From positions 248,001-312,000 of the forward strand of contig NZ_JAKGAM010000001.1 of NCBI RefSeq assembly GCF_023061285.1: a stretch of DNA of 64,000 nt, given 5' to 3'. Origin of the DNA: Chromohalobacter nigrandesensis. Lineage in GTDB: Bacteria > Pseudomonadota > Gammaproteobacteria > Pseudomonadales > Halomonadaceae. Made by a program: the position numbers and the translations under genes. The notes under the pieces are model-generated. The model was given only the letters and a program-made list of their open reading frames with translations. It was not told the DNA's origin and did no database searches. Numbering within the stretch: position 1 is the first letter of the stretch; each line of letters starts with the position of its first letter. This document shows, in pieces, positions 57,669-64,000 of this stretch.

Positions 57669-60600
57669 ATGAAGCGCACCATGTCGTATTTTTCACCGCT
57701 AGATCCACCGCATCCTCAGGGCGTACGTGACACTGTCTACTGGCAACGTCCGCACGCCGCCGCTAGCGCCCTGGCGCTGGCACGCCTCGCCGACGACGCT
57801 CCGCTGATGGTCGTGACCCCCGATACTGCCAGCGCTCAACGGCTCGAAGGCGCGCTGCAATTCTTCGCCAATCATCCCATCTTGTCGTTCCCCGACTGGG
57901 AAACGTTGCCCTACGACAGCTTTTCGCCGCATCAGGATATCGTCTCGACACGTCTCAAGACGCTGCGTCAGCTACAAGAAGGGACGCGCGGCATCGTCGT
58001 GGTGCCCATCAACACCCTGATGCAACGGCTCCCACCCACCGACTACATCGCCGGCCGCGTCCTGACGCTGTACACCGGCATGCAACTCGATCGAGAAGGC
58101 TTCAGGGAACGCCTCTCGCGGGCCGGCTACCGCGCCGTGGAGACCGTTTACGAACCCGGGGAATACGCGCTTCGCGGTGCCTTGATCGACCTTTACCCGA
58201 TGGGCAGTGAGCATCCTCTGCGTATCGATCTCTTCGATGACGAAGTCGATACGCTGCGCTATTTCAATCCCGATTCTCAGCGCTCCCTGGACAAGGTCGA
58301 GCGCGTGGAACTGCTGCCGGCACACGAATATTCGCTGTCGCGCTCGGCGATCGCCTGCTTCCGCGAGGGATTCGAGACATTGTTCGACGTCGACCCTCGT
58401 CAATGCCCGCTGTACAACGACGCACTCAAAGGCATTCCGTCTCCCGGGCTGGAACAGTACCTGCCGCTATTCTTCGAGGAGACCGCAAGCCTGTTCGAGC
58501 ATCTGAATGCGCATACGCGCATCGCACTGATGCCCGGCATCCACGAGGCGGCCGAGCATCACTGGAGCGCCATCGAAAGCCGCTACGACAACCTTGGTGT
58601 CGACCCCACGCGGCCCTTGCTGCCACCGGCACATGCCTTCATCCCCGTGCCCGAGGTCTTCGCATCCATCAAGCAGCACCCGCGCGTGGCGCTGGTTGAC
58701 GACGACGAACCGCATCCGCATGCCAAGGTACCGGCCACGCACCCCCTCCCTGACGTGGCCATTCATGCTCGTGGTCGTCACCCTCTCGCCAAACTCGAAG
58801 CGTTTCTCGGCGCCCCCGACGCCCCGCGCGTCTTGCTGGTCGCCGAGTCCAGTGGGCGCCGCGAAGCCCTGGAAGAAACCCTCGCCCCGCTGGAGCGCCC
58901 TCTAGCCGTGGCCGATGGCTGGCAACACTTCCTGGATGGCAGTGCGCCGCTAGCGATTTGCGCGGGCGGTCTCGATGAAGGGCTATGGCTCGACAGCCCC
59001 GCTACTTGCGTCATTACTGAAACCGAGCTTTACGGTGATGTCGTTCGCCAGGCACGCCGCCGGGGGCGGGTAACCGATGACAACGAGCTCGCCGTTCGCC
59101 ACCTGGCGGAATTGCGCCCTGGTTCTCCGGTAGTTCACCAGAGCCACGGTGTGGGCCGCTACCAAGGGCTCGAGACGCTCGAAACCGGCGGTCAGGCCGC
59201 TGAATTTCTGGCGCTGGAATACGCCGGCGGCGCCAAGCTCTACGTACCGGTGGACAGCCTGCACCTTATCTCGCGTTATGCCGGTGCCACCGATGAACTG
59301 GCCCCGCTGCATAAACTCGGCTCGGAAACCTGGGACAAGGCCAAACGCAAGGCGGCCGAAAAGGTGCGTGATACCGCCGCTGAACTATTGGATACCTATG
59401 CCCGGCGCGAAGCCCGCGAGGGCTTCGCCTGCGAAGCTCCCGGTGCAGAATACGCACGCTTCACGGCCAGCTTTCCCTTTGAGGAAACCCCCGATCAACA
59501 CGCCGCCATCGATGCGGTGCTCGAGGACATGACCGCACCACGCCCGATGGATCGCGTGGTCTGCGGCGACGTAGGCTTCGGCAAGACCGAGGTCGCCATG
59601 CGCGCCGCCTTTCTTGCCGTGCATTCCGGTCGTCAAGTGGTGGTGCTGGTACCCACCACCTTGCTGGCCCAACAGCACTACGACAACTTCCGCGACCGCT
59701 TCGCGGATACCGCGGTACAGATCGAACTGCTCTCGCGCTTCACCGCCGGCAAGGGACAACAAGCGTCGCTGGAGCGCATCAGCGATGGCCGTGCCGATAT
59801 CGTCATCGGCACCCACAAGCTGCTTTCCAAGTCGATGTCGCTGCCCAACATGGGGCTTTTGATCATCGACGAGGAACACCGTTTCGGCGTCTCGCAGAAG
59901 GAAAAGCTCAAGAGCCTGCGGGCCGAGGTCGATATTCTCACGCTTACCGCGACGCCGATTCCTCGCACCTTGAACATGGCAATGAGCGGCATTCGCGATC
60001 TCTCGATCATCGCCACGCCGCCAGCGCGCCGCCTATCGGTCAAGACCTTCGTACAGCAGCGCAACGAAGGCGTCCTGAAGGAAGCCCTGCTGCGCGAAAT
60101 CCTGCGCGGCGGCCAAGTGTATTTCCTGCACAACGAGGTCAAGACGATAGAAACCGCTGCCGAGCGGGTCGCCGAACTAGTCCCCGAGGCACGCGTGGCC
60201 GTCGCCCATGGCCAGCTACCCGAGCGTTCTCTGGAACGTGTGATGTCGGATTTCTATCATAAGCGGTTCAACGTATTGGTCTGCTCGACGATCATCGAAA
60301 CCGGCATCGACGTCCCCAGCGCCAACACCATCATCATCGAGCGCGCCGACAAATTCGGACTCGCCCAGTTGCACCAGCTCCGCGGGCGTGTCGGCCGCAG
60401 CCACCATCAGGCATACGCCTATCTCCTCACGCCACCGCCCAAGGCCATGACCCAAGACGCACTCAAGCGCCTCGAGGCGATCGGCCAGGCGGAGGATCTC
60501 GGGGCCGGCTTCACTCTCGCCAGTCACGACATGGAAATTCGCGGCGCTGGCGAACTGTTGGGCGATGAACAAAGCGGGCAGATGGAAACGGTCGGCTACA

Positions 60601-61133
60601 GCCTTTACATGCAAATGCTCGACCGCGCGGTCAAGGCCATCAAGAGCGGCAAGACACCCAATATCGAGTCGCCGCTGGACGATGGCGTGGAAATCAGCCT
60701 CAACTTGCCGGCCTTGATCCCCAGCGATTACCTGCCGGACGTGCAACAGCGCCTGATCATGTACAAGCGTATTGCCAACGCCGAGGACGAAGCTGAGCTC
60801 AAGGAGTTACAGGTCGAGATGATCGACCGTTTCGGACTACTACCAGGGCCGCTCAAGACGCTGTTCCGTCAGACCCGGCTACGCCAGCGTGCCGAACGCC
60901 TGGGGATCGTGCGCCTTGAGGCCGGCGCCGAGCGTGGTCGCCTCACGTTCGGTACACACACCGCCGTCGACCCCATGACACTGGTTCAAATGATCCAGCA
61001 GGATCCGGCACACTATCGATTGGACGGTGCGGACACGCTACGCTTCGATGGCGACATGAGCGACGAGGAACGGCGTTTTTCCCTGCTCGAAGCGTTACTC
61101 GGCCAGCTCAATCGCAAGACGGAAGCAGCCTAA
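57669..61133 (+). CDS. mfd: Transcription-repair coupling factor Mfd
   Basis: The 1154-residue protein has the UvrB-homology module at the N-terminus (LSFPDWETLPYDSFSPHQDI, residues about 75-94), the RNA-polymerase-interacting domain (GSPVVHQSHGVGRYQGLETL, ~490), the RecG-like translocase with Walker A GDVGFGKTEVAMRAAF (~635), DEEHRFGVSQKEKLK, TATPIPRTLNMAMSG, and the C-terminal TRCF domain. Mfd removes stalled RNA polymerase and recruits UvrA to lesions. ATG 57681 (MSYFSPLD) is an alternative start; neither has a clear SD. It is divergent from gap. Confidence 0.97.
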   Translation: MKRTMSYFSPLDPPHPQGVRDTVYWQRPHAAASALALARLADDAPLMVVTPDTASAQRLEGALQFFANHPILSFPDWETLPYDSFSPHQDIVSTRLKTLRQLQEGTRGIVVVPINTLMQRLPPTDYIAGRVLTLYTGMQLDREGFRERLSRAGYRAVETVYEPGEYALRGALIDLYPMGSEHPLRIDLFDDEVDTLRYFNPDSQRSLDKVERVELLPAHEYSLSRSAIACFREGFETLFDVDPRQCPLYNDALKGIPSPGLEQYLPLFFEETASLFEHLNAHTRIALMPGIHEAAEHHWSAIESRYDNLGVDPTRPLLPPAHAFIPVPEVFASIKQHPRVALVDDDEPHPHAKVPATHPLPDVAIHARGRHPLAKLEAFLGAPDAPRVLLVAESSGRREALEETLAPLERPLAVADGWQHFLDGSAPLAICAGGLDEGLWLDSPATCVITETELYGDVVRQARRRGRVTDDNELAVRHLAELRPGSPVVHQSHGVGRYQGLETLETGGQAAEFLALEYAGGAKLYVPVDSLHLISRYAGATDELAPLHKLGSETWDKAKRKAAEKVRDTAAELLDTYARREAREGFACEAPGAEYARFTASFPFEETPDQHAAIDAVLEDMTAPRPMDRVVCGDVGFGKTEVAMRAAFLAVHSGRQVVVLVPTTLLAQQHYDNFRDRFADTAVQIELLSRFTAGKGQQASLERISDGRADIVIGTHKLLSKSMSLPNMGLLIIDEEHRFGVSQKEKLKSLRAEVDILTLTATPIPRTLNMAMSGIRDLSIIATPPARRLSVKTFVQQRNEGVLKEALLREILRGGQVYFLHNEVKTIETAAERVAELVPEARVAVAHGQLPERSLERVMSDFYHKRFNVLVCSTIIETGIDVPSANTIIIERADKFGLAQLHQLRGRVGRSHHQAYAYLLTPPPKAMTQDALKRLEAIGQAEDLGAGFTLASHDMEIRGAGELLGDEQSGQMETVGYSLYMQMLDRAVKAIKSGKTPNIESPLDDGVEISLNLPALIPSDYLPDVQQRLIMYKRIANAEDEAELKELQVEMIDRFGLLPGPLKTLFRQTRLRQRAERLGIVRLEAGAERGRLTFGTHTAVDPMTLVQMIQQDPAHYRLDGADTLRFDGDMSDEERRFSLLEALLGQLNRKTEAA

Positions 61134-61292
61134 CAGGCAGCACCCGCCAAGCGCGCGCCTAGCCAGCGGCTTACATAGACGTACGCATGCACGCCACAAA
61201 TCCGCTGAAGGCTTGTGTCGGCATGAAAATACGCCAGAATGCAGGTGACCGTGGCATTCGCCACTTGCCTGAACGAAAAAGAGTCCCTATCC

Positions 61293-62402
61293 ATGCCGGT
61301 TATTTCCCGAGGCCTATCGCCCTTCCTGCTGGCCCCATTGCTGTCTCTCTCTACGCTGGCGCTTGCCGACTCAGCCCCAGGGCCCGTCATCGATCCCGAA
61401 GCGGCCGACTTGCCGCAAACCGAGGCGGCGCCCCACGACCAGCGCGTTACACGTTTCGATATCGACGAGAACAGCAATATCGTCGGCGAAGCACGCGTCA
61501 TCGAGGCCGAAAAGGAAGACACGCTGCTCGACATCGGTCGCTACTATGGGATCGGCTACGAAGAGATGCGGCGCGCCAATCCCGGGGTCAGTGTCTGGTA
61601 TCCCGGCGAAGGCACCGAGGTCACGGTTCCCACGCGCTTCATTCTCCCCGATGCCGACCATGAAGGTGTGGTGGTCAACATCCCCGAAATGCGCCTCTAT
61701 TACTACCCCGAGCAAAAGGAAGGAGAACCGGCACGGGTGGAGACCTACGCCATCAGCGTCGGGCGCATGGACTGGTCGACGCCGCTGGGAGAAACACGGA
61801 TTACCGAAAAGCAGGAAAATCCGCCCTGGTATCCGCCCCAGTCGATTATCGAAGAACACGCCGAGGATGGTCGAGAACTCCCCGATGTGGTGCCGCCCGG
61901 CCCCGATAACCCGCTGGGCGGGTACAAGATGCGCCTGAACATTCCTGGCTACCTGATCCATGGCACCAACCGCCCGCAGGGTGTCGGCATGCGCGTGACG
62001 CATGGCTGCATTCGCATGTTCCCGGAAGACGTGGAGCATCTATTCGGCAAGCTTCCAGTAGGCACCCAGGTGAATCTGGTCAGCGAACCGACCAAGTTCG
62101 GCTGGCGCGACGAGACGCTCTACGTACAGTCTTTCCCGCTGCTCGAAGAAGACCGCCGTTCACCGGTGCTCAAGCGTGTGCTCGACGCCGATGAAGCGCT
62201 CGTAGCTACCTTGAAACGCCACGATATCGACACCGACATCGATCACCGCCGTCTAGCGGACGCGGTATTGATTCCCGATGGCGCAGCGGTGGCACTGAAC
62301 GTCGAACCCGAAGAAGAGACACCGCGCGAACCGCTGCCCGGCAGCCTGTACGACGCCTTGCCGACGCCGCCGCACCTGCTCTATCAATCCGTCGAGATCT
62401 GA
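61293..62402 (+). CDS. LysM-YkuD L,D-transpeptidase (YbiS/ErfK type)
   Basis: The 369-residue exported enzyme (start ATG 61293) has a signal peptide (LSPFLLAPLLSLSTLALA), a LysM-like domain (EAEKEDTLLDIGRYYGIGYE ... NPGVSVWYPGEGTEVTVP) and a YkuD domain with GYLIHGTNRPQGVGMRVTHG and CIRMFPEDVEHLF (catalytic Cys in HGCIRM). The length and order match ErfK/YbiS/YcfS/YnhG enzymes, which link Lpp to peptidoglycan or make 3-3 crosslinks. A Lpp-like lipoprotein is encoded 0.8 kb away. It is convergent with the second transpeptidase; the stops overlap by 19 bp. Confidence 0.92.
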   Translation: MPVISRGLSPFLLAPLLSLSTLALADSAPGPVIDPEAADLPQTEAAPHDQRVTRFDIDENSNIVGEARVIEAEKEDTLLDIGRYYGIGYEEMRRANPGVSVWYPGEGTEVTVPTRFILPDADHEGVVVNIPEMRLYYYPEQKEGEPARVETYAISVGRMDWSTPLGETRITEKQENPPWYPPQSIIEEHAEDGRELPDVVPPGPDNPLGGYKMRLNIPGYLIHGTNRPQGVGMRVTHGCIRMFPEDVEHLFGKLPVGTQVNLVSEPTKFGWRDETLYVQSFPLLEEDRRSPVLKRVLDADEALVATLKRHDIDTDIDHRRLADAVLIPDGAAVALNVEPEEETPREPLPGSLYDALPTPPHLLYQSVEI

Positions 62403-63025
62403 GTACTCGCCTGCGGCTTGTCGCGCAGGGAATCGATCGGCACATCGTCGTCTCCCCGGATCACGACGCGTGTGCCGATCGAGACCAGGCGCGTCAGTTG
62501 TTCAATCTGGTCATTGGTGACGGCCACACACCCTTCCGTCCAGTTAAAGCGCCGATGAATATCGGGATCGCTATTGCCCAGACCATGGATACCGATATAG
62601 CCGCCCAGCACCGTATCCTGCGGCGGCGCCCCATCACGATAGTAAGCATCCTGGAAATCGGCATATTCGGTCGGCGACATCAAACCTGCCTGCATCGCCT
62701 CACGTGCGGTTTCGAGCTTGGGGTAGTCTATTCCCAGGAAGATATCGAACTTGCTGTCGCGATTGATGCGGTTGATATGAAATTCGCCGGTAGGCGTCAT
62801 TCTGCTACCTTGCTGACGCACGCGCGCCGTTCCACCCCGCCCCAACGCCACCGGCTCGAAACGCTCGATCCGTGTATCACCGCGATAGATATCCAGTGTG
62901 GAATCATTGTCGTCGATCAAGATCCAGACCTCGTCATCGGCGTTCGCCAGCGCGCATGCCCCGCTCCAAATCGCTAACGACAAAACACTCAAGGTCATTA
63001 CCCAAGCACGCGTCCATCGCCTCAT
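62384..63025 (-). CDS. Short YkuD L,D-transpeptidase
   Basis: The 213-residue protein starts at ATG 63025 with GGAGTGGAAC upstream; the frame extends to 63166 without support. It has a signal peptide (VMTLSVLSLAIWSGACALANA) and a YkuD domain: MTPTGEFHINRINRDSKFDI, YIGIHGLGN, and NWTEGCVAVTNDQIEQL with the catalytic Cys. There is no LysM domain. The HGLxN ... WTxGCxAxTN pattern is typical of small proteobacterial L,D-transpeptidases. Target unknown. Its 3' end overlaps the convergent LysM-YkuD gene by 19 bp. Confidence 0.9.
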   Translation of the reverse strand: MRRWTRAWVMTLSVLSLAIWSGACALANADDEVWILIDDNDSTLDIYRGDTRIERFEPVALGRGGTARVRQQGSRMTPTGEFHINRINRDSKFDIFLGIDYPKLETAREAMQAGLMSPTEYADFQDAYYRDGAPPQDTVLGGYIGIHGLGNSDPDIHRRFNWTEGCVAVTNDQIEQLTRLVSIGTRVVIRGDDDVPIDSLRDKPQASTQISTD

Positions 63026-63105
63026 GTTCCACTCCGAATGATCGTGACAAGGCGCTAGCGTACACCGAAAGCCCCCGGGGGCGTCATCCCCGTCAGTTAC
63101 AAACG

Positions 63106-63136
63106 AAAAGGGCCCCACCAATGGCGGGGCCCTTTT
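63106..63136. terminator. Terminator after the Lpp/OprI-like gene
   Basis: AAAAGGGCCCC (63106-63116) and GGGGCCCTTTT (63126-63136) form an 11-bp stem with an inner CC/GG extension. It lies 43 nt after the lipoprotein stop on the minus strand, ending in TTTT; it can work both ways. Confidence 0.88.
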
Positions 63137-63178
63137 CTGGACCGGACGTTGAGACGCCGGCCCCACACTGCCTACGCA

Positions 63179-63442
63179 TTACTTGCGCATGGACTTCTCG
63201 AACATACGATCCATCTCGGCACGGTTGCGCTGAGTCGCTTCGAGAGCGGCATTCGCATCGCGCTGCGCTTTCTCGGCAGCATTCATTGCCTGCTGAGACA
63301 TGCTCTTGGCTTCAGACGCGTCAGCCTGCGCCTGATCGATATCGCTCTTCATCTGTTCTTGACCAGAAGCACAACCGGCCAACACGGCCAGAGAGCCAGC
63401 AGCGACCAGAAGCTTGAGCGTGTTCTTGCTGTTGGACAACAT
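63179..63442 (-). CDS. Lpp/OprI-type outer-membrane lipoprotein
   Basis: The 87-residue lipoprotein has a signal peptide with lipobox LAGC (Cys24), followed by one long helix with heptad-like spacing (MKSDIDQAQADASEAKSMSQ, then AMNAAEKAQRDANAALEATQ) and the end FEKSMRK. The C-terminal Arg-Lys matches Braun lipoprotein (E. coli Lpp ends YRK), whose terminal Lys is joined to peptidoglycan by L,D-transpeptidases; two such enzymes are encoded next door. AAGGAG lies 8 bases before the ATG. Closest family: OprI of pseudomonads. Confidence 0.93.
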   Translation of the reverse strand: MLSNSKNTLKLLVAAGSLAVLAGCASGQEQMKSDIDQAQADASEAKSMSQQAMNAAEKAQRDANAALEATQRNRAEMDRMFEKSMRK

Positions 63443-63520
63443 CTGCGTTCTCCTTGAAAACCTTTCTGTGTGTGGTGATGAAGCCCTGATACATCAGGTC
63501 CCTCATGTACCGCCCACAGG

Positions 63521-63548
63521 ATAATACGAATACCGCTAATCTCGCCAA
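63521..63548 (-). promoter_or_regulatory. Promoter candidate for the lipoprotein gene
   Basis: On the minus strand TTGGCG (63548-63543), 16 nt, TATTAT (63526-63521), giving a leader of about 70 nt. A second AT-rich -10-like TATAGT lies at 63666-63671. The 379-bp gap 63443-63821 holds these and the next gene's terminator but no gene that I can see. Confidence 0.45.
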
Positions 63549-63765
63549 TATCAATTGCCTGATAAACGGTAAATTTTCCTACAGTGCCCATGATCAAGGG
63601 GTCCAGAGATCCCTATTCGTCGCCGAATGGACACACTTCTGACGCCGCTAGACGTCATAATTCCCACTATAGAAGCGATGATTTACCGTTACATCACAGA
63701 ATGATTCAACGCTTAGCGCTCCATCCGCATCGCCTTCATTGAACTGTCACGCGAGCCCAGTCAAT

Positions 63766-63797
63766 AAAACGCCCCCACATGCGAGCATGCAGAGGCG
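63766..63797 (-). terminator. Terminator of the MetE-like gene
   Basis: On the minus strand CGCCTCTGCATGC pairs with GCATGTGGGGGCG (13 bp, three G-U pairs; the true loop must open wider than the 2-nt centre) and is followed by TTTTATT, 25 nt after the stop. Confidence 0.7.
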
Positions 63798-63821
63798 AAC
63801 AACAGATCAGCACAGCAAGAC

Positions 63822-64000
63822 TCAGTCTTGCCAGACGGCCTTGGCGATATCCACGACATGGCGCAGCTTGTCCCACTGCTGCGTTTCGCTGAGCAAATTA
63901 CCTTCCTCGGTCGAGGCAAAGCCGCACTGCGGGCTCAAACAAAGCTGGGAAAGCGGCGCATGGCGCGACGCTTCGGCAATGCGAGCGCTGACCGTATCGG
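63822..64000 (-). CDS. MetE-like cobalamin-independent methyltransferase, C-terminal end (cut by window edge)
   Basis: The 59 visible C-terminal codons read DTVSARIAEASRHAPLSQLC, LSPQCGFASTEEGNLLSETQ, QWDKLRHVVDIAKAVWQD and a TGA at 63822. LSPQCGF is the zinc-ligand Cys motif of the C-terminal catalytic domain of cobalamin-independent methionine synthases and their single-domain relatives (YxjG/YxjH-like). The ending shortly after this motif suits the single-domain type, but the upstream part is outside the window, so the exact enzyme is open. Confidence 0.75.
   Translation of the reverse strand, partial: DTVSARIAEASRHAPLSQLCLSPQCGFASTEEGNLLSETQQWDKLRHVVDIAKAVWQD

Noticed and set aside
63071-63082. 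GCCCCCGGGGGC palindrome upstream of the short L,D-transpeptidase
   Set aside because: A palindrome without a loop cannot form a good hairpin, and only TTT follows on the minus strand.

Overview
This window is chromosomal housekeeping DNA from a GC-rich gammaproteobacterium. Gene order (tatD-pilZ-holB-tmk-mltG-pabC-fabF-acpP-fabG-fabD-plsX-rpmF-yceD, then maf, sppA, rluC, rne), a full Na+-NQR cluster, the 484-residue Gap and a PsrA/HexR-style regulatory vocabulary point to the Pseudomonas/Oceanospirillales side. A halophile such as Halomonas or Chromohalobacter is my best guess (inference). I see no rRNA, tRNA, CRISPR array, prophage or insertion sequence; most genes sit in tight operons with 1-14 bp overlaps.

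Layout. 1-3.06 kb: start of dinG, a hairpin-rich spacer, an RhlB-type RNA helicase, and a small basic ORF coupled to xthA. 3.07-8.3 kb: a TonB energy-transduction operon of the Vibrio TonB2 type (DUF3450, TtpC-like long ExbB, ExbB, ExbD, TonB, TPR protein) with a possible Fur site. 8.4-12.2 kb: etfBA and divergent ETF:quinone oxidoreductase, with two PsrA-like palindromes between them. 12.2-15.8 kb: SF1 helicase, DUF1285, TatD. 15.8-25.1 kb: pilZ, holB, tmk, mltG and the fatty-acid/phospholipid operon up to yceD. 25.2-32.8 kb: maf, sppA, a HAD phosphatase, rluC, and rne behind a ~600-nt leader. 32.9-40.5 kb: murB, a small phosphatase, kdsB, a Trm112-like protein, lpxK, msbA, comEC (envelope and LPS supply). 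40.6-43.2 kb: DUF2062 and lipoprotein export LolD plus one LolC/E-family permease. 43.4-46.7 kb: agmatine-to-putrescine genes aguA-aguB, a Tus homologue, a YrhK-like protein. 46.8-55.6 kb: sthA and nqrABCDEF-apbE-nqrM. 55.9-61.1 kb: gap with a HexR operator, and mfd. 61.3-63.4 kb: two convergent L,D-transpeptidases next to an Lpp/OprI-type lipoprotein. 63.8 kb to the end: tail of a MetE-like methyltransferase.

How it fits together. Energy metabolism: ETF feeds fatty-acid electrons to quinone, Na+-NQR oxidises NADH and exports Na+ (with ApbE and NqrM as maturation factors), SthA balances NAD(P)H, and Gap is placed under predicted HexR control. Envelope biogenesis: FAS II/PlsX, LpxK/MsbA/KdsB, MurB/MltG, Lol export and L,D-transpeptidase/Lpp tethering. 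Genome maintenance: Mfd, XthA, DinG, the SF1 helicase and Tus. The observations I rate highest are the Tus homologue with a possible Ter-like site at its start, the nested inverted-repeat element between rhlB and dinG, the convergent transpeptidase/lipoprotein module, and the three predicted operators (PsrA x2, HexR).
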